DNA of 64,000 nucleotides from Acidobacteria bacterium Mor1. GTDB taxonomy: Bacteria > Acidobacteriota > Polarisedimenticolia > Polarisedimenticolales > Polarisedimenticolaceae. The notes below the pieces were generated by a model. The model saw only the letters and a program-made list of their open reading frames with translations, made no database searches and was not told the DNA's origin. This document shows positions 49,846 to 57,772 of this stretch, in pieces. How positions within the stretch are numbered: the first letter of the stretch is position 1; each line of letters starts with the position of its first letter. Location of the stretch: NCBI GenBank assembly GCA_001664505.1, contig CP011806.1, positions 2,580,904 through 2,644,903 on the forward strand, given 5' to 3'. Made by a program: the position numbers and the translations under genes.

Positions 49846-50982
49846 TCAACCGTTCAACACATCGAGAGCGCGATCGACCTCGGCGGCGTCGTTGTACAGG
49901 TGGAAGCTGAAGCGCAGCATGCCCCGCCGGTGAGCGGCGGTGATGCGGGCCTGCTTCAGGCGCTCCAGCAGGCCCGCGCTGTCCCCCTCCCGCGGGCGGA
50001 TCAGGATGATCGACGACTGGGGCGGCCGGCCCTCCCCGAGCCGCTCATAGCGTGAGGCATCCAACCCCGCGACGAAACGCTCGGCCAGCGTCCGGTCGTG
50101 GGTCTCGATCGCCTCGGCGTCCAGACCGGCGAACAGCTCCAGCGCGGCGGCCCAGGGTTTGAAGTTGAAGAAATTCGCCGTGCCGAAGATGTCGTAGCGA
50201 CGGGCGCCGGCGGCGCGAATCGCCTCGAGGGACGGGCCCTGCCCACCCGCCAGGTCGTCGGCGGTCTGGGCCGAGAGCCAGTAGGCCTGGTCGTAGCGCA
50301 GCGCTTCCAGGGTGTCCTCCCGCAGCCAGCAGAAGCCGGTGGCGTAGGGGCCGCAAAGCCATTTCCAGCCGACGCTGACCAACGCGTCCACCGGCCATTC
50401 GGCAACCCGCAGACGCCGCCCACCCAGCCCCTGGCTGACGTTGACCACCAGCCGCACACCCTTGTCCCGACAGAGCGCGCCGATCCGCGGGATATCCAGC
50501 ACCATGCCGCTGAAGGAATGGACCCAGCTCACGCTCAGTACCCGGGTGCGGGGGGTGATCGCGGCGGCGGCCTCGTCGACCGAGAGCACCGTATCCTCCG
50601 GCTCGAGAACCTTCACGTCGACACCGCGCTCCCGCCGCAACAGCCACGGCAGATGGTTCGAGGGGAAGTCGCCGGCCATCAGCAGCACCTCGTCGCCGGA
50701 TTCGAGGGGCAACCCGCCGGCCAGCAGGTGCAGGCCGTAGGACGCGCCGTTACCCAGGACGATCTGTTCGGGACTGCCGCCGATCAGCGCCGCCGCCGCC
50801 CGCTTGACCCGGCGCGGCAGTTCGCTGAATCGCTCGGTGGTCAATTCGCGGGGGTCCAGCTTCCAGCGAATCGCCTCCTCGGCCTCGGCGGCCGCCACCC
50901 GGGGAAGCGGGCCCTGATGGGAGCAGTTGAACCAGCTCTGCCCCGCGGGGAGTGCAAAGTGCTCGCGATAGGAATCGGCCAT
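49846..50982 (-). CDS. Class V aminotransferase-fold PLP protein
   Basis: 378 residues, in the class V fold (cysteine desulfurase/kynureninase-like): GNGASYGLHLLAGGLPL for phosphate binding, VSWVHSFSGMVLDI, VVNVSQGLGG, and SVGWKWLCGPYATGF with the likely PLP Lys207, GTANFFNFKPWAAAL later. The position that normally carries an Asp to the PLP pyridine nitrogen (D-x-x-Q) is Asn181, three residues before Gln184. This may alter or abolish activity. The C-terminal small domain is intact (ITAAHRRGMLRFSFHLYN). A TACCCT box lies seven bases before ATG 50982. Confidence 0.82.
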   Translation of the reverse strand: MADSYREHFALPAGQSWFNCSHQGPLPRVAAAEAEEAIRWKLDPRELTTERFSELPRRVKRAAAALIGGSPEQIVLGNGASYGLHLLAGGLPLESGDEVLLMAGDFPSNHLPWLLRRERGVDVKVLEPEDTVLSVDEAAAAITPRTRVLSVSWVHSFSGMVLDIPRIGALCRDKGVRLVVNVSQGLGGRRLRVAEWPVDALVSVGWKWLCGPYATGFCWLREDTLEALRYDQAYWLSAQTADDLAGGQGPSLEAIRAAGARRYDIFGTANFFNFKPWAAALELFAGLDAEAIETHDRTLAERFVAGLDASRYERLGEGRPPQSSIILIRPREGDSAGLLERLKQARITAAHRRGMLRFSFHLYNDAAEVDRALDVLNG

Positions 50983-50989
50983 GGCGACT

Positions 50990-50995
50990 AGGGTA
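50990..50995 (-). promoter_or_regulatory. -10-like box (TACCCT) 7 nt from the class V aminotransferase start
   Basis: TAnnnT hexamer on the minus strand seven bases before ATG 50982, with no Shine-Dalgarno between. Weak alone; counted because it repeats the pattern at other first genes. Confidence 0.3.
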
Positions 50996-51050
50996 CTCCC
51001 CCGGCGCCGAAGGCCGGGGCGGTGATCTCATCTGCGCCGCCCATCCGCGG

Positions 51051-51081
51051 TTGGCAATCGCCGGCGCCGGGTCTCTATAGT
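51051..51081 (+). promoter_or_regulatory. Promoter of the ApaH-like phosphatase gene
   Basis: TTGGCA (51051-51056) and TATAGT (51076-51081), 19-bp spacer, nine bases before ATG 51091. Both boxes are good although the spacer is long. The near absence of a leader matches the leaderless pattern. Confidence 0.45.
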
Positions 51082-51090
51082 GGCGGCGCT

Positions 51091-51825
51091 ATGCGTTGGT
51101 TCATCGGCGACATTCATGGCTGCGCCCGGGAGTTCGACCAGCTGCTTGGGGCCATCGACTTTCAGCCCGGACGGGATGAACTCTGGTGCCTGGGCGATCT
51201 GATCAACCGCGGACCGGACTCGCTGACCGTATTGCGCCGCTGGTGCGAACTCGACGGCCGCGCGGTGCTGGGCAATCACGATATCCACGGGCTCCTGGCC
51301 CACAGCGGCCGCAAGCCGAAGCGGCTGCCGACCCTGGAAGGGCTGTTCGCCGCCGAGGACGGAGCCGCATTGCTGGACCGGCTACGGCGGCAGCCCCTGC
51401 TCGTGTTCCTGCCCTCGCCAGGGGCGGGCCCCGACGTCTGGGCGGTCCACGCCGGCGTCCACCCGGGTTGGCACGACCTGCACCAGGCAGCCGCGCGCAT
51501 CAACGGCTCCCCTGAAGCCCATGACGACGACTGGCTGCAGCATCCGGACACGGCGTTCGCCACCCAGGTGCGCTGCTGCGCCGCCGACGGAGAGCGCCAC
51601 AAGCACTTCGGCCCGCCCGAGGCCTGCCCTGTCGGGAGCGGACCCTGGGACAGCTTCTACCGGGGGGAAGCGACGGTGATCCACGGCCACTGGGGGACCC
51701 GGGGACACTATCGGACGGCGAAGACGATCGGCCTCGACTCCGGTTGCGTCTACGGCGGAGCGCTGACCGCGTGGTGTCAAGACGAGGATCGAATCGTGCA
51801 GGTGCCCGCGGACCCGGGCGCCTGA
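51091..51825 (+). CDS. ApaH-like metallophosphatase
   Basis: 244 residues from ATG 51091. All calcineurin-type metal ligands are visible: FIGDIHG (Asp, His), LGDLINRGPDS (Asp), LGNHDIH (Asn-His), WAVHAGVHPG (His) and IHGHWGTRG (His). The second and third motifs are close to symmetrical diadenosine tetraphosphatase ApaH and PrpE/bis-phosphatase relatives. It should hydrolyse a nucleotide or phosphoprotein; the exact substrate cannot be assigned. It sits beside the phosphate-uptake genes but is convergent with them. Confidence 0.87.
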   Translation: MRWFIGDIHGCAREFDQLLGAIDFQPGRDELWCLGDLINRGPDSLTVLRRWCELDGRAVLGNHDIHGLLAHSGRKPKRLPTLEGLFAAEDGAALLDRLRRQPLLVFLPSPGAGPDVWAVHAGVHPGWHDLHQAAARINGSPEAHDDDWLQHPDTAFATQVRCCAADGERHKHFGPPEACPVGSGPWDSFYRGEATVIHGHWGTRGHYRTAKTIGLDSGCVYGGALTAWCQDEDRIVQVPADPGA

Positions 51826-51844
51826 GTACGCGGCGGGCCGGCCC

Positions 51845-53485
51845 TCAGACGGCGCTGGTCGCGTACTTGTTGCGCAGGTAGTTGCGCACCCAGATCGCCA
51901 CCAGGTTCATCATCGTCACCAGCACGATCAGCAGCAGCGCGGTGGCGAAGACCAGCGGCTTGGTCGCCTCGACGTTGGGGCTCTGGAAGCCGACGTCATA
52001 GATGTGGAACCCCAGGTGCATGAACTTGCGCTCGAAGTGCACGAAAGGGAAATGCCCGTCGACGGGGAGGTCCGGTGCTAGCTTGACCATGCCGACGATC
52101 ATCAGCGGCGCCACCTCGCCGGCGGCCCGGGCCATGGCCAGGATCAACCCGGTCAGGATCCCCGGCGCGGCGGCGGGAATCACGACCCGCCAGGTGGTCT
52201 CGAACTTGGTCGCGCCCAGGGCCAACGAACCTTCGCGCACGATCCGGGGCACCGCAGCCAGCCCCTCCTCGGTCGCCACGATGACCACGGGAACGGTCAG
52301 CAGCGCCAGGGTCAGACTGGCCCAGAGGATGCCTCCGGTGCCGTAGGTCGCCGTCGGGAGCGCCTCGGGATAGAACAGGCGGTCGATACTGCCGCCGACC
52401 AGGTAGACGAAGAATCCCAGGCCGAAGACACCGAAGACGATCGAAGGCACCCCGGCCAGGTTGTTGACCGCGACGCGCACGATCCGCACCATCAAGCCCT
52501 GCTTGGCGTACTCCCTGAGGTAGAGCGCCGCCAGCACGCCGAAGGGTGCGACGGCGAACGACATCAGGAAGACCATCATCACCGTGCCGAAGATCGCCGG
52601 GAAGATGCCCCCTTCGGTGTTCGAGGCCCGCGGATCGTCGAAGATGAACTCGCGCACCCGGCTCAGGTACAGCCCGGTACGGCCCAGGGTGCCCATGTCG
52701 TTGGGCTGCACGGCGCGCACGACCTCGGCTACCGGCAACTCGACTTCGCCGCCGTCGACCGAGGTCAACACCAGGGTCTCGGCGGCCAGATCGTCGCGCA
52801 TGGCGAACAGCTGCTCGGACAACGCCTCGAACTCCTGGTCGGCGACCGTGCGCTTCGCGTCGATTTCCTGCCGGCGCCGTTCGAACTCCGCCGGCTCCAG
52901 ATCTTCGAGCTCGAGCCGGCGCAGGTCGAGGCGCAGGCGCTCGATGCGATAGTTGACGTCGCCGATCTCGCCGAGTTCGAAGGCGTGGACCTCTTCGGCC
53001 TCGTCGAGCTTCTCCCGATGCAAGTCGTCGAAGGCTTCCCAGACCGACGCCGGTCCACTGGCCAGGACTTCATCTCCCCGGCGCAGTTCCTTCATCCACC
53101 CGTAGAAGTTGCCCCACTCCAGGCGCTCGATCAGAACCGCATCTTCCGGAGCGGAACGATCGACGATATCCCGCTCGTCGACCCACACGAAGTCGATGCC
53201 CGTCAGGTCGCGGTTGCCGACCTTGAGTCGAATCCGGGTGCCGGGATCGGGATCTTCGGGGGTCGGGGGAATCTCTTCACGGTTGTGCTGTTCGCCGAGC
53301 CACAACTTTCCGTCGGTCAGTTCGACCCGGGCCAGTTCCTTCTGCCAGAAGAAGGCCCCGCCGTTGATCACCAGCACCGCGAGCAGCGCCACCACGAGCA
53401 ACAGATTGAGCGCCAGGGCGCCGCCGCACAGCGCGGTCATACCGTCGGCCAGCAGGTTGGTTCGCTTGGCGTGCGCAGCGTTCAT
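51845..53485 (-). CDS. pstA: Phosphate ABC transporter permease PstA with large extracytoplasmic insert
   Basis: 546 residues; ATG 53485 follows AAGGA by five bases, 16 nt after the pstC stop. After the first membrane helix (about 20-47) comes an insert of about 240 residues with a charged coiled-coil (RRLELEDLEPAEFERRRQEIDAKRT is part of it), then the binding-protein-dependent permease core (about 291-546: PAIFGTVMMVFLMSFAVAPFG, EGSLALGATKFETTWRVVIPAAAPGILTG as the EAA loop, KFMHLGFHIYDVG). Long PstA proteins of this type occur in Pseudomonas and Vibrio. No pstB or phoU follows. Confidence 0.9.
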   Translation of the reverse strand: MNAAHAKRTNLLADGMTALCGGALALNLLLVVALLAVLVINGGAFFWQKELARVELTDGKLWLGEQHNREEIPPTPEDPDPGTRIRLKVGNRDLTGIDFVWVDERDIVDRSAPEDAVLIERLEWGNFYGWMKELRRGDEVLASGPASVWEAFDDLHREKLDEAEEVHAFELGEIGDVNYRIERLRLDLRRLELEDLEPAEFERRRQEIDAKRTVADQEFEALSEQLFAMRDDLAAETLVLTSVDGGEVELPVAEVVRAVQPNDMGTLGRTGLYLSRVREFIFDDPRASNTEGGIFPAIFGTVMMVFLMSFAVAPFGVLAALYLREYAKQGLMVRIVRVAVNNLAGVPSIVFGVFGLGFFVYLVGGSIDRLFYPEALPTATYGTGGILWASLTLALLTVPVVIVATEEGLAAVPRIVREGSLALGATKFETTWRVVIPAAAPGILTGLILAMARAAGEVAPLMIVGMVKLAPDLPVDGHFPFVHFERKFMHLGFHIYDVGFQSPNVEATKPLVFATALLLIVLVTMMNLVAIWVRNYLRNKYATSAV

Positions 53486-53501
53486 TGCGGTCCTTCGCTT
53501 C

Positions 53502-55859
53502 CTAGAGCTGCGCGTAGCGCTTGCGCAACCGCTGGCGAACGAGTTCCGCCACGGTGTTGAGCAGGAAGGTGAATGCGAACAGCATCAGCGCCGCAAGGAA
53601 CAGCGTGCGGTAGAGCGTACCGCCCTGGGGCGCCTCGGGAATCTCTACGGCGATGTTGGCCGAGAGGGTGCGGAAGCCGTCGAATGCGCTCCAACCCAGG
53701 ATCGGCGTGTTGCCGGTAGCCATCAGCACGATCATCGTCTCGCCGATGGCGCGACCGAACCCGATCATGATCGCCGAGAAGATTCCGGGACTGGCGGTCG
53801 GCAACACGACCCGGGCCACCGTTTGCCAGCGGTTGGCGCCCAGGGCCAGCGAGCCGGAAACCAGGTTGTTCGGCACGTTGGAGATCGCGTCCTCGGAAAT
53901 CGAGAAGATGATCGGGATGACGGCGAAGCCCATGGCCAGGCCGACGACCAACGCGTTGCGCTGGTCGTAGCGCAGGCCGGTCGTGTTCAGCAGCCAATCC
54001 TGGTAGTTGCCGCCGAAGAAAGCCGCCTCGGCGAAATCGTTGAGCGACAGGCAGAGCCAGACGGTCAGGGCGGTGACCGCCAGATAGAGCACCAGCTCCG
54101 AACCCGCCTGGAAGCGGGCGCGGAAGCCCCGGGGCAGCGCCCGCCACAGGAGCCCGGCGAGGAAGATCGCCACGGGTAGACCGAAACCCATGAGCAGCAG
54201 GGCCGGGAGAACCTTTTCCACTCGAGGAGCCAGCCACAGACCGGCGAGGAAGCCCAGAACCACGCTGGGCAGCGCCGCCATGATCTCTACCGTCGGCTTC
54301 ACGTAGCGGCGAATGCCCGGGCTCATGAACTGAGCCGTGAACATGGCGCCGAGCACTCCCAGCGGGATCGCCAGGAACAGCGAATAGACCGTGCCCTTCA
54401 GGGTGCCGATCATGAGCGGGATCAAGCTCAGCTTCGGCTCGAAGTCGTCGGTGCCGCCGGAAGACTGCCAGGCGTAGCGCGGCTCCTCGTAGCCTTCGTA
54501 CCATACCTTGCCGAACAGCGCCTTGAAACTGATCTCCGGATGGGGATTGTCGATGCCCACCTGCGCCAGGCGGTTGCCGGTCAACAGGAAGGCCCCGTCT
54601 CCCTTCGGTGCGAAGAACAGCTGTTCCGCTCCGGCGAGGGGTGAGTTGCCGGTCCAGAGGGTCCGCTCGGAGGTGGAGTAGTGCAGGCCGAGGGTCTCGT
54701 CCTCGTCGATGGCGAGGAACGCCTTGTTGCGCATCGAAGGGGTGAACGCACGAATCGCCGCGTTGCGCGGCTCGAAGCTGCGGGTGCGGGTCAGATTGAA
54801 CTCGGCGCCCTGCTCCCGGACCGGGAACCAGATCTCGATGGATCCGTCGGCCCGGCCGACCACCAGCGACCGCCCGCCGATCAAGAGGGTCAGGGCGGTA
54901 ACCGGAGCCCCGCCTTCGATGACCTGCGGCTCCTGGGGCACACCGGCGTTGAGCTGCCACCAGGTCAGGCTGCCGTCCTCGGCGCCTGCGTAGAGGTTGC
55001 GCTGGTCGTTGTCCAGCGCCAGTTGGCTCACTCCCGAGCGGCCTGCGGCCTCATGACGTTCGAAGCTGACGGTCAGCTCGCCGCTCATGAAGTTCTCTTC
55101 TACGCTGCGGCGAACGACGGCGAGGGATCCGTCGGCTAGGATCGCCGCGACGGTCGCGTTGTCCTCGTCGAACCCGACGTCGAACGCGGTCAGGGGTTGC
55201 GCCGACGGGTCGAGCTCGAAGAGCTCCGGCTCGGGATCTTCCAGCAGGACTTCGCGCACGTCGCCGACGAAGACCGTTTTCCAGCCGATGGGCAGGGCCA
55301 GGACCCGGCCGTCACCGGTGGCCCCTGCAAGCATCTGGCGCCCGGCCACGTTGCGCAGTTTGGTCAGCAGCGCCCCATCGACGGCTCCGCCTTCCGACGG
55401 ATCGGCGTTCGTCGCGTCGGCGGCGGCGGGCTCTGCGGCACCGACCTCCTCGTCGGAGGGATCGCTGCTTCGAGGGGGAATCGAGTCCTTGAGATCCTGG
55501 GTCGAGATGACCTCGCCCGAGGCGACGTCGAGGACGGTCAGGGAAGCCGCCGGGTCGAGCATCGCGACCCGCGAGCGGTACTCATCGGCGACCACCGCCC
55601 CGGTGCCCACCCCGCGGTCGGGCAGCGACTGCTCGCCCAGGGACTCGACCGACGCGCCCTGGAACAGGGGCGTTACTTCGACGGCGATGAAAAGGAGAAT
55701 CCCGAGGATGCTGGCAATGATCGCCAGCCCACCCGCGGTGACCGACCAACGCGCAATCCGGTCGGCCATGAGGCGCCGCCGGGGCGTTGCGTTATGACGA
55801 CGCCCGGACGCCCCGCTGGGGCGTCCGGGCTGATTCGGCTGCGCCTGATTCGCTTCCAT
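53502..55859 (-). CDS. pstC: Phosphate ABC transporter permease PstC with periplasmic propeller-like domain
   Basis: 785 residues from ATG 55859; the frame is open further upstream but similarity and a short GGAAG support this start. One helix (about 40-66) precedes a periplasmic domain of about 400 residues with repeated WD/propeller-like strands (LALPIGWKTVFVGDV, QLALDNDQRNLYAGAEDGSLTWWQL, ALTLLIGGRSLVVGRADGSIEIWFP). The permease core begins near residue 480 (LKGTVYSLFLAIPLGVLGAMF) with ASALGANRWQTVARVVLP-type EAA loop. Works with PstA and PstS to import phosphate. The extra domain may regulate or sense. Confidence 0.9.
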   Translation of the reverse strand: MEANQAQPNQPGRPSGASGRRHNATPRRRLMADRIARWSVTAGGLAIIASILGILLFIAVEVTPLFQGASVESLGEQSLPDRGVGTGAVVADEYRSRVAMLDPAASLTVLDVASGEVISTQDLKDSIPPRSSDPSDEEVGAAEPAAADATNADPSEGGAVDGALLTKLRNVAGRQMLAGATGDGRVLALPIGWKTVFVGDVREVLLEDPEPELFELDPSAQPLTAFDVGFDEDNATVAAILADGSLAVVRRSVEENFMSGELTVSFERHEAAGRSGVSQLALDNDQRNLYAGAEDGSLTWWQLNAGVPQEPQVIEGGAPVTALTLLIGGRSLVVGRADGSIEIWFPVREQGAEFNLTRTRSFEPRNAAIRAFTPSMRNKAFLAIDEDETLGLHYSTSERTLWTGNSPLAGAEQLFFAPKGDGAFLLTGNRLAQVGIDNPHPEISFKALFGKVWYEGYEEPRYAWQSSGGTDDFEPKLSLIPLMIGTLKGTVYSLFLAIPLGVLGAMFTAQFMSPGIRRYVKPTVEIMAALPSVVLGFLAGLWLAPRVEKVLPALLLMGFGLPVAIFLAGLLWRALPRGFRARFQAGSELVLYLAVTALTVWLCLSLNDFAEAAFFGGNYQDWLLNTTGLRYDQRNALVVGLAMGFAVIPIIFSISEDAISNVPNNLVSGSLALGANRWQTVARVVLPTASPGIFSAIMIGFGRAIGETMIVLMATGNTPILGWSAFDGFRTLSANIAVEIPEAPQGGTLYRTLFLAALMLFAFTFLLNTVAELVRQRLRKRYAQL

Positions 55860-55916
55860 CGAGTGGTCTTCCGGTAAGCCAGCATCATAGCCTCTCGGCC
55901 CCGCTGGATCATCAGG

Positions 55917-55939
55917 AAAAGCGCCCGAGGGAACCGGGC
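55917..55939 (-). terminator. Weak attenuator-like hairpin between pstS and pstC
   Basis: On the minus strand GCCCG / CGGGC (5 bp, 7-nt loop) is followed by GCTTTT. Position in the 90-bp pstS-pstC gap suggests partial termination that would raise PstS over the permeases; the stem is short, so this is tentative. Confidence 0.35.
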
Positions 55940-55949
55940 CGCATTCCAC

Positions 55950-56921
55950 CTACTGGAGCTTCGCCAGCTCCTGGGCCATCAGCTTCTGCGAGACCGGGAG
56001 GTAACCGTCGCGCACGACCACCGACTGGCCACCCTGGGACAGGACGTAGGTCAGGAACTCACGGACGAGCGGGTCCAGCGGCTCGTTGGGCTTCTTGTTG
56101 ATGTACACGTACAAGTACCGGGACAGCGGGTACTTACCGGACAGCACCGTCTCCGGATCGGTCCCGAAGTAGGGGCCGTCGGGAGTCTTGGCCAGGGCCA
56201 GCGTCTTCACACCGGAGGTCTTGTAGCCGATGCCGCTGTAGCCGATGCCGTAGGTGTCTTCGGTAATGCCCTGGACGACCGAGGCCGAACCGGGCTGCTC
56301 CTTGACGGTTTCGCGGAAGTCACCCTTGCACAGGGCCACCTTCTTGAAGAAGCCGTAGGTGCCCGAAGCGGAGTTGCGTCCGTAGAGGCTGATCGGCCGC
56401 GGGGCCCAGGCGTTGCCCAATCCGGCGTCGCCCCAGGTGTCGATCGAGTCGGCGCTGCCGCACTTACGAGTGTGGGAGAACACCGCGTCGACCTCGGCCA
56501 TGGTCATCTTGTCGATCGGGTTGTCCTTGTGGACATAGACCGCCAGGGCGTCGATGGCGACCCGGATGGCGGTCGGCTTGTAGCCGAAGGCCTTTTCGAA
56601 GTCGTCGATTTCCTTGGCCTTCATCGCCCGGGACATCGGCCCGATCTGGGCCGTTCCCTCGATCAGCGCCGGGGGCGCCGTCGTGGAGCCCTTGCCTTCG
56701 ACCTGGATCTTGACGTTGGGGTACTGCTTCTGGAACTCCTCGGCCCAGAGCGTCATCAGGTTGTTGAGCGTGTCCGATCCGACCGAGTTCAACTTGCCGG
56801 ATACGCCGCTGGTGCGGCTGTACTCGGGAATCCCCGAGTCGACCTTCACGGTCTGGGCCGCCACGGGCAGCATCGCCCAGACAACGGCAACCGCGATCAT
56901 CGCTTTCACCAACTTCGTCAT
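55950..56921 (-). CDS. pstS: Periplasmic phosphate-binding protein PstS
   Basis: 323 residues from ATG 56921 (a TTG three bases earlier is also possible; AGGAG lies eight bases from the ATG). Signal peptide ends at about residue 22 (VAA). PBP type II fold with phosphate-site motifs: LNSVGSDTLNNLMTLW, EGKGSTTAPPALIEGTAQIGPMSR, YGRNSASGTYGFF (the SGT phosphate loop) and VVQGITEDTYGIGYSGIGY. First gene of pstS-pstC-pstA. No clear Pho box was found upstream. Confidence 0.94.
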   Translation of the reverse strand: MTKLVKAMIAVAVVWAMLPVAAQTVKVDSGIPEYSRTSGVSGKLNSVGSDTLNNLMTLWAEEFQKQYPNVKIQVEGKGSTTAPPALIEGTAQIGPMSRAMKAKEIDDFEKAFGYKPTAIRVAIDALAVYVHKDNPIDKMTMAEVDAVFSHTRKCGSADSIDTWGDAGLGNAWAPRPISLYGRNSASGTYGFFKKVALCKGDFRETVKEQPGSASVVQGITEDTYGIGYSGIGYKTSGVKTLALAKTPDGPYFGTDPETVLSGKYPLSRYLYVYINKKPNEPLDPLVREFLTYVLSQGGQSVVVRDGYLPVSQKLMAQELAKLQ

Positions 56922-56938
56922 CAATGTCTCTCCTAATG

Positions 56939-56963
56939 TCTGCGCGTGAACCGAGTGCGCAGA
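56939..56963 (-). promoter_or_regulatory. Leader hairpin upstream of pstS
   Basis: Perfect 7-bp inverted repeat (TCTGCGC at 56939-56945, GCGCAGA at 56957-56963, 11-nt loop) just upstream of the pstS Shine-Dalgarno. It could stabilise the mRNA or be a protein site; there is no T-run. Confidence 0.35.
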
Positions 56964-57543
56964 AATGCCCCGTCAGCTATCTCAAGGCTTTCCTGTCGAG
57001 AGTGGTCGCGGCTCGTGGCGTCGGGCAACGGGCCGTGACCTGGTTCTGATCGGGTCTCACTGCTTTAGACCACTCAAAACAACCGGAGTCACATGGCCCG
57101 GGTGGTACGCCCGGTCGATGTCGTGATGCGTCCGCAACCGCAGCCACCCTACCTGTTCCAGCGAGAGCACGCCGGGGTGTTCGGCGGTTTCCGCGCTGAA
57201 GTTTTTCCCGGTCGGATGGCCACACAACGATTGGATGGGACCCGCATCAGCGGGAAGTGAGGACCATGAGAAATCGATGTAAATTCCACTGCGAAAACGG
57301 ACGAGGCAGGTGCTGCTTCGAAACCGCTGCAGCCAGCCATTCAGCGCGGCAAGCCGCTGTAAAACAACAACTTCCACGACGCTCTCCGGCGGCTCGAATC
57401 CGGCCGCAATCGCTAACACTGATTTAACAAACGTGACGTTTGGGTAAGGTAAGATGTGCTCGTTCCAATTGAATTGAGCCGCGGGCAAACCGCTCTTCTG
57501 GTGGTGGCGGTGTGCCCAGGTTCAAAGGCGGCCGGAAGGACTA
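56964..57543. other. Intergenic region upstream of pstS and the small coiled-coil gene
   Basis: No convincing gene. An open frame at 57057-57488 on the minus strand lacks family features, a signal and a Shine-Dalgarno. The right part is relatively AT-rich and contains a perfect 15-bp palindrome (CAAACGT-G-ACGTTTG, 57428-57442) and a TAAGAT box (57450-57455) that could serve the small plus-strand gene at 57544. The left part should hold the pstS promoter, but no consensus -35/-10 pair or CTGTCAT-type Pho box direct repeat could be recognised. Confidence 0.5.
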
Positions 57544-57768
57544 ATGGCAGATCAGAAGACGATCTCTCAGGCAGCTCGAATGGATCTCCAGATCCAGTTG
57601 GACAAACTCCGGCGCGCGAGCGATCGCTGCCGGCAAGGCCTCAACGACCTGGCGAGAGGCAGGCTCTCCCAGTCGGCGTATCTGAATCTGATGCAGGAGT
57701 GCAAGACCGCCCAGCGTGACCTGGAAACGCGTCACACCAAGCACTTCGCTCTGCTGAAACAAGCCTGA
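57544..57768 (+). CDS. Small helical protein of unknown function
   Basis: 74 residues, highly helical and amphipathic with heptad-like spacing (LQIQLDKLRRASDRCRQGLNDL, LMQECKTAQRDLETRHTKHFALLKQA), no membrane segment. ATG 57544 follows GGAAGGA by three bases, a tight but usable spacing, and the frame ends four bases before the convergent ppk stop. I do not recognise a family. Real-gene status is supported by the upstream palindrome and -10-like box and by the codon pattern, but remains uncertain. Confidence 0.5.
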   Translation: MADQKTISQAARMDLQIQLDKLRRASDRCRQGLNDLARGRLSQSAYLNLMQECKTAQRDLETRHTKHFALLKQA

Positions 57769-57772
57769 AGCG

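Noticed and set aside
56925..57060. Pho box upstream of pstS
   Set aside because: Searched by eye for CTGTCAT-type direct repeats with 11-bp spacing on both strands; none acceptable.
57057..57488. 143-codon minus-strand frame in the pstS upstream region
   Set aside because: No family features, no Shine-Dalgarno, and it would cover the likely pstS promoter and the palindrome at 57428.
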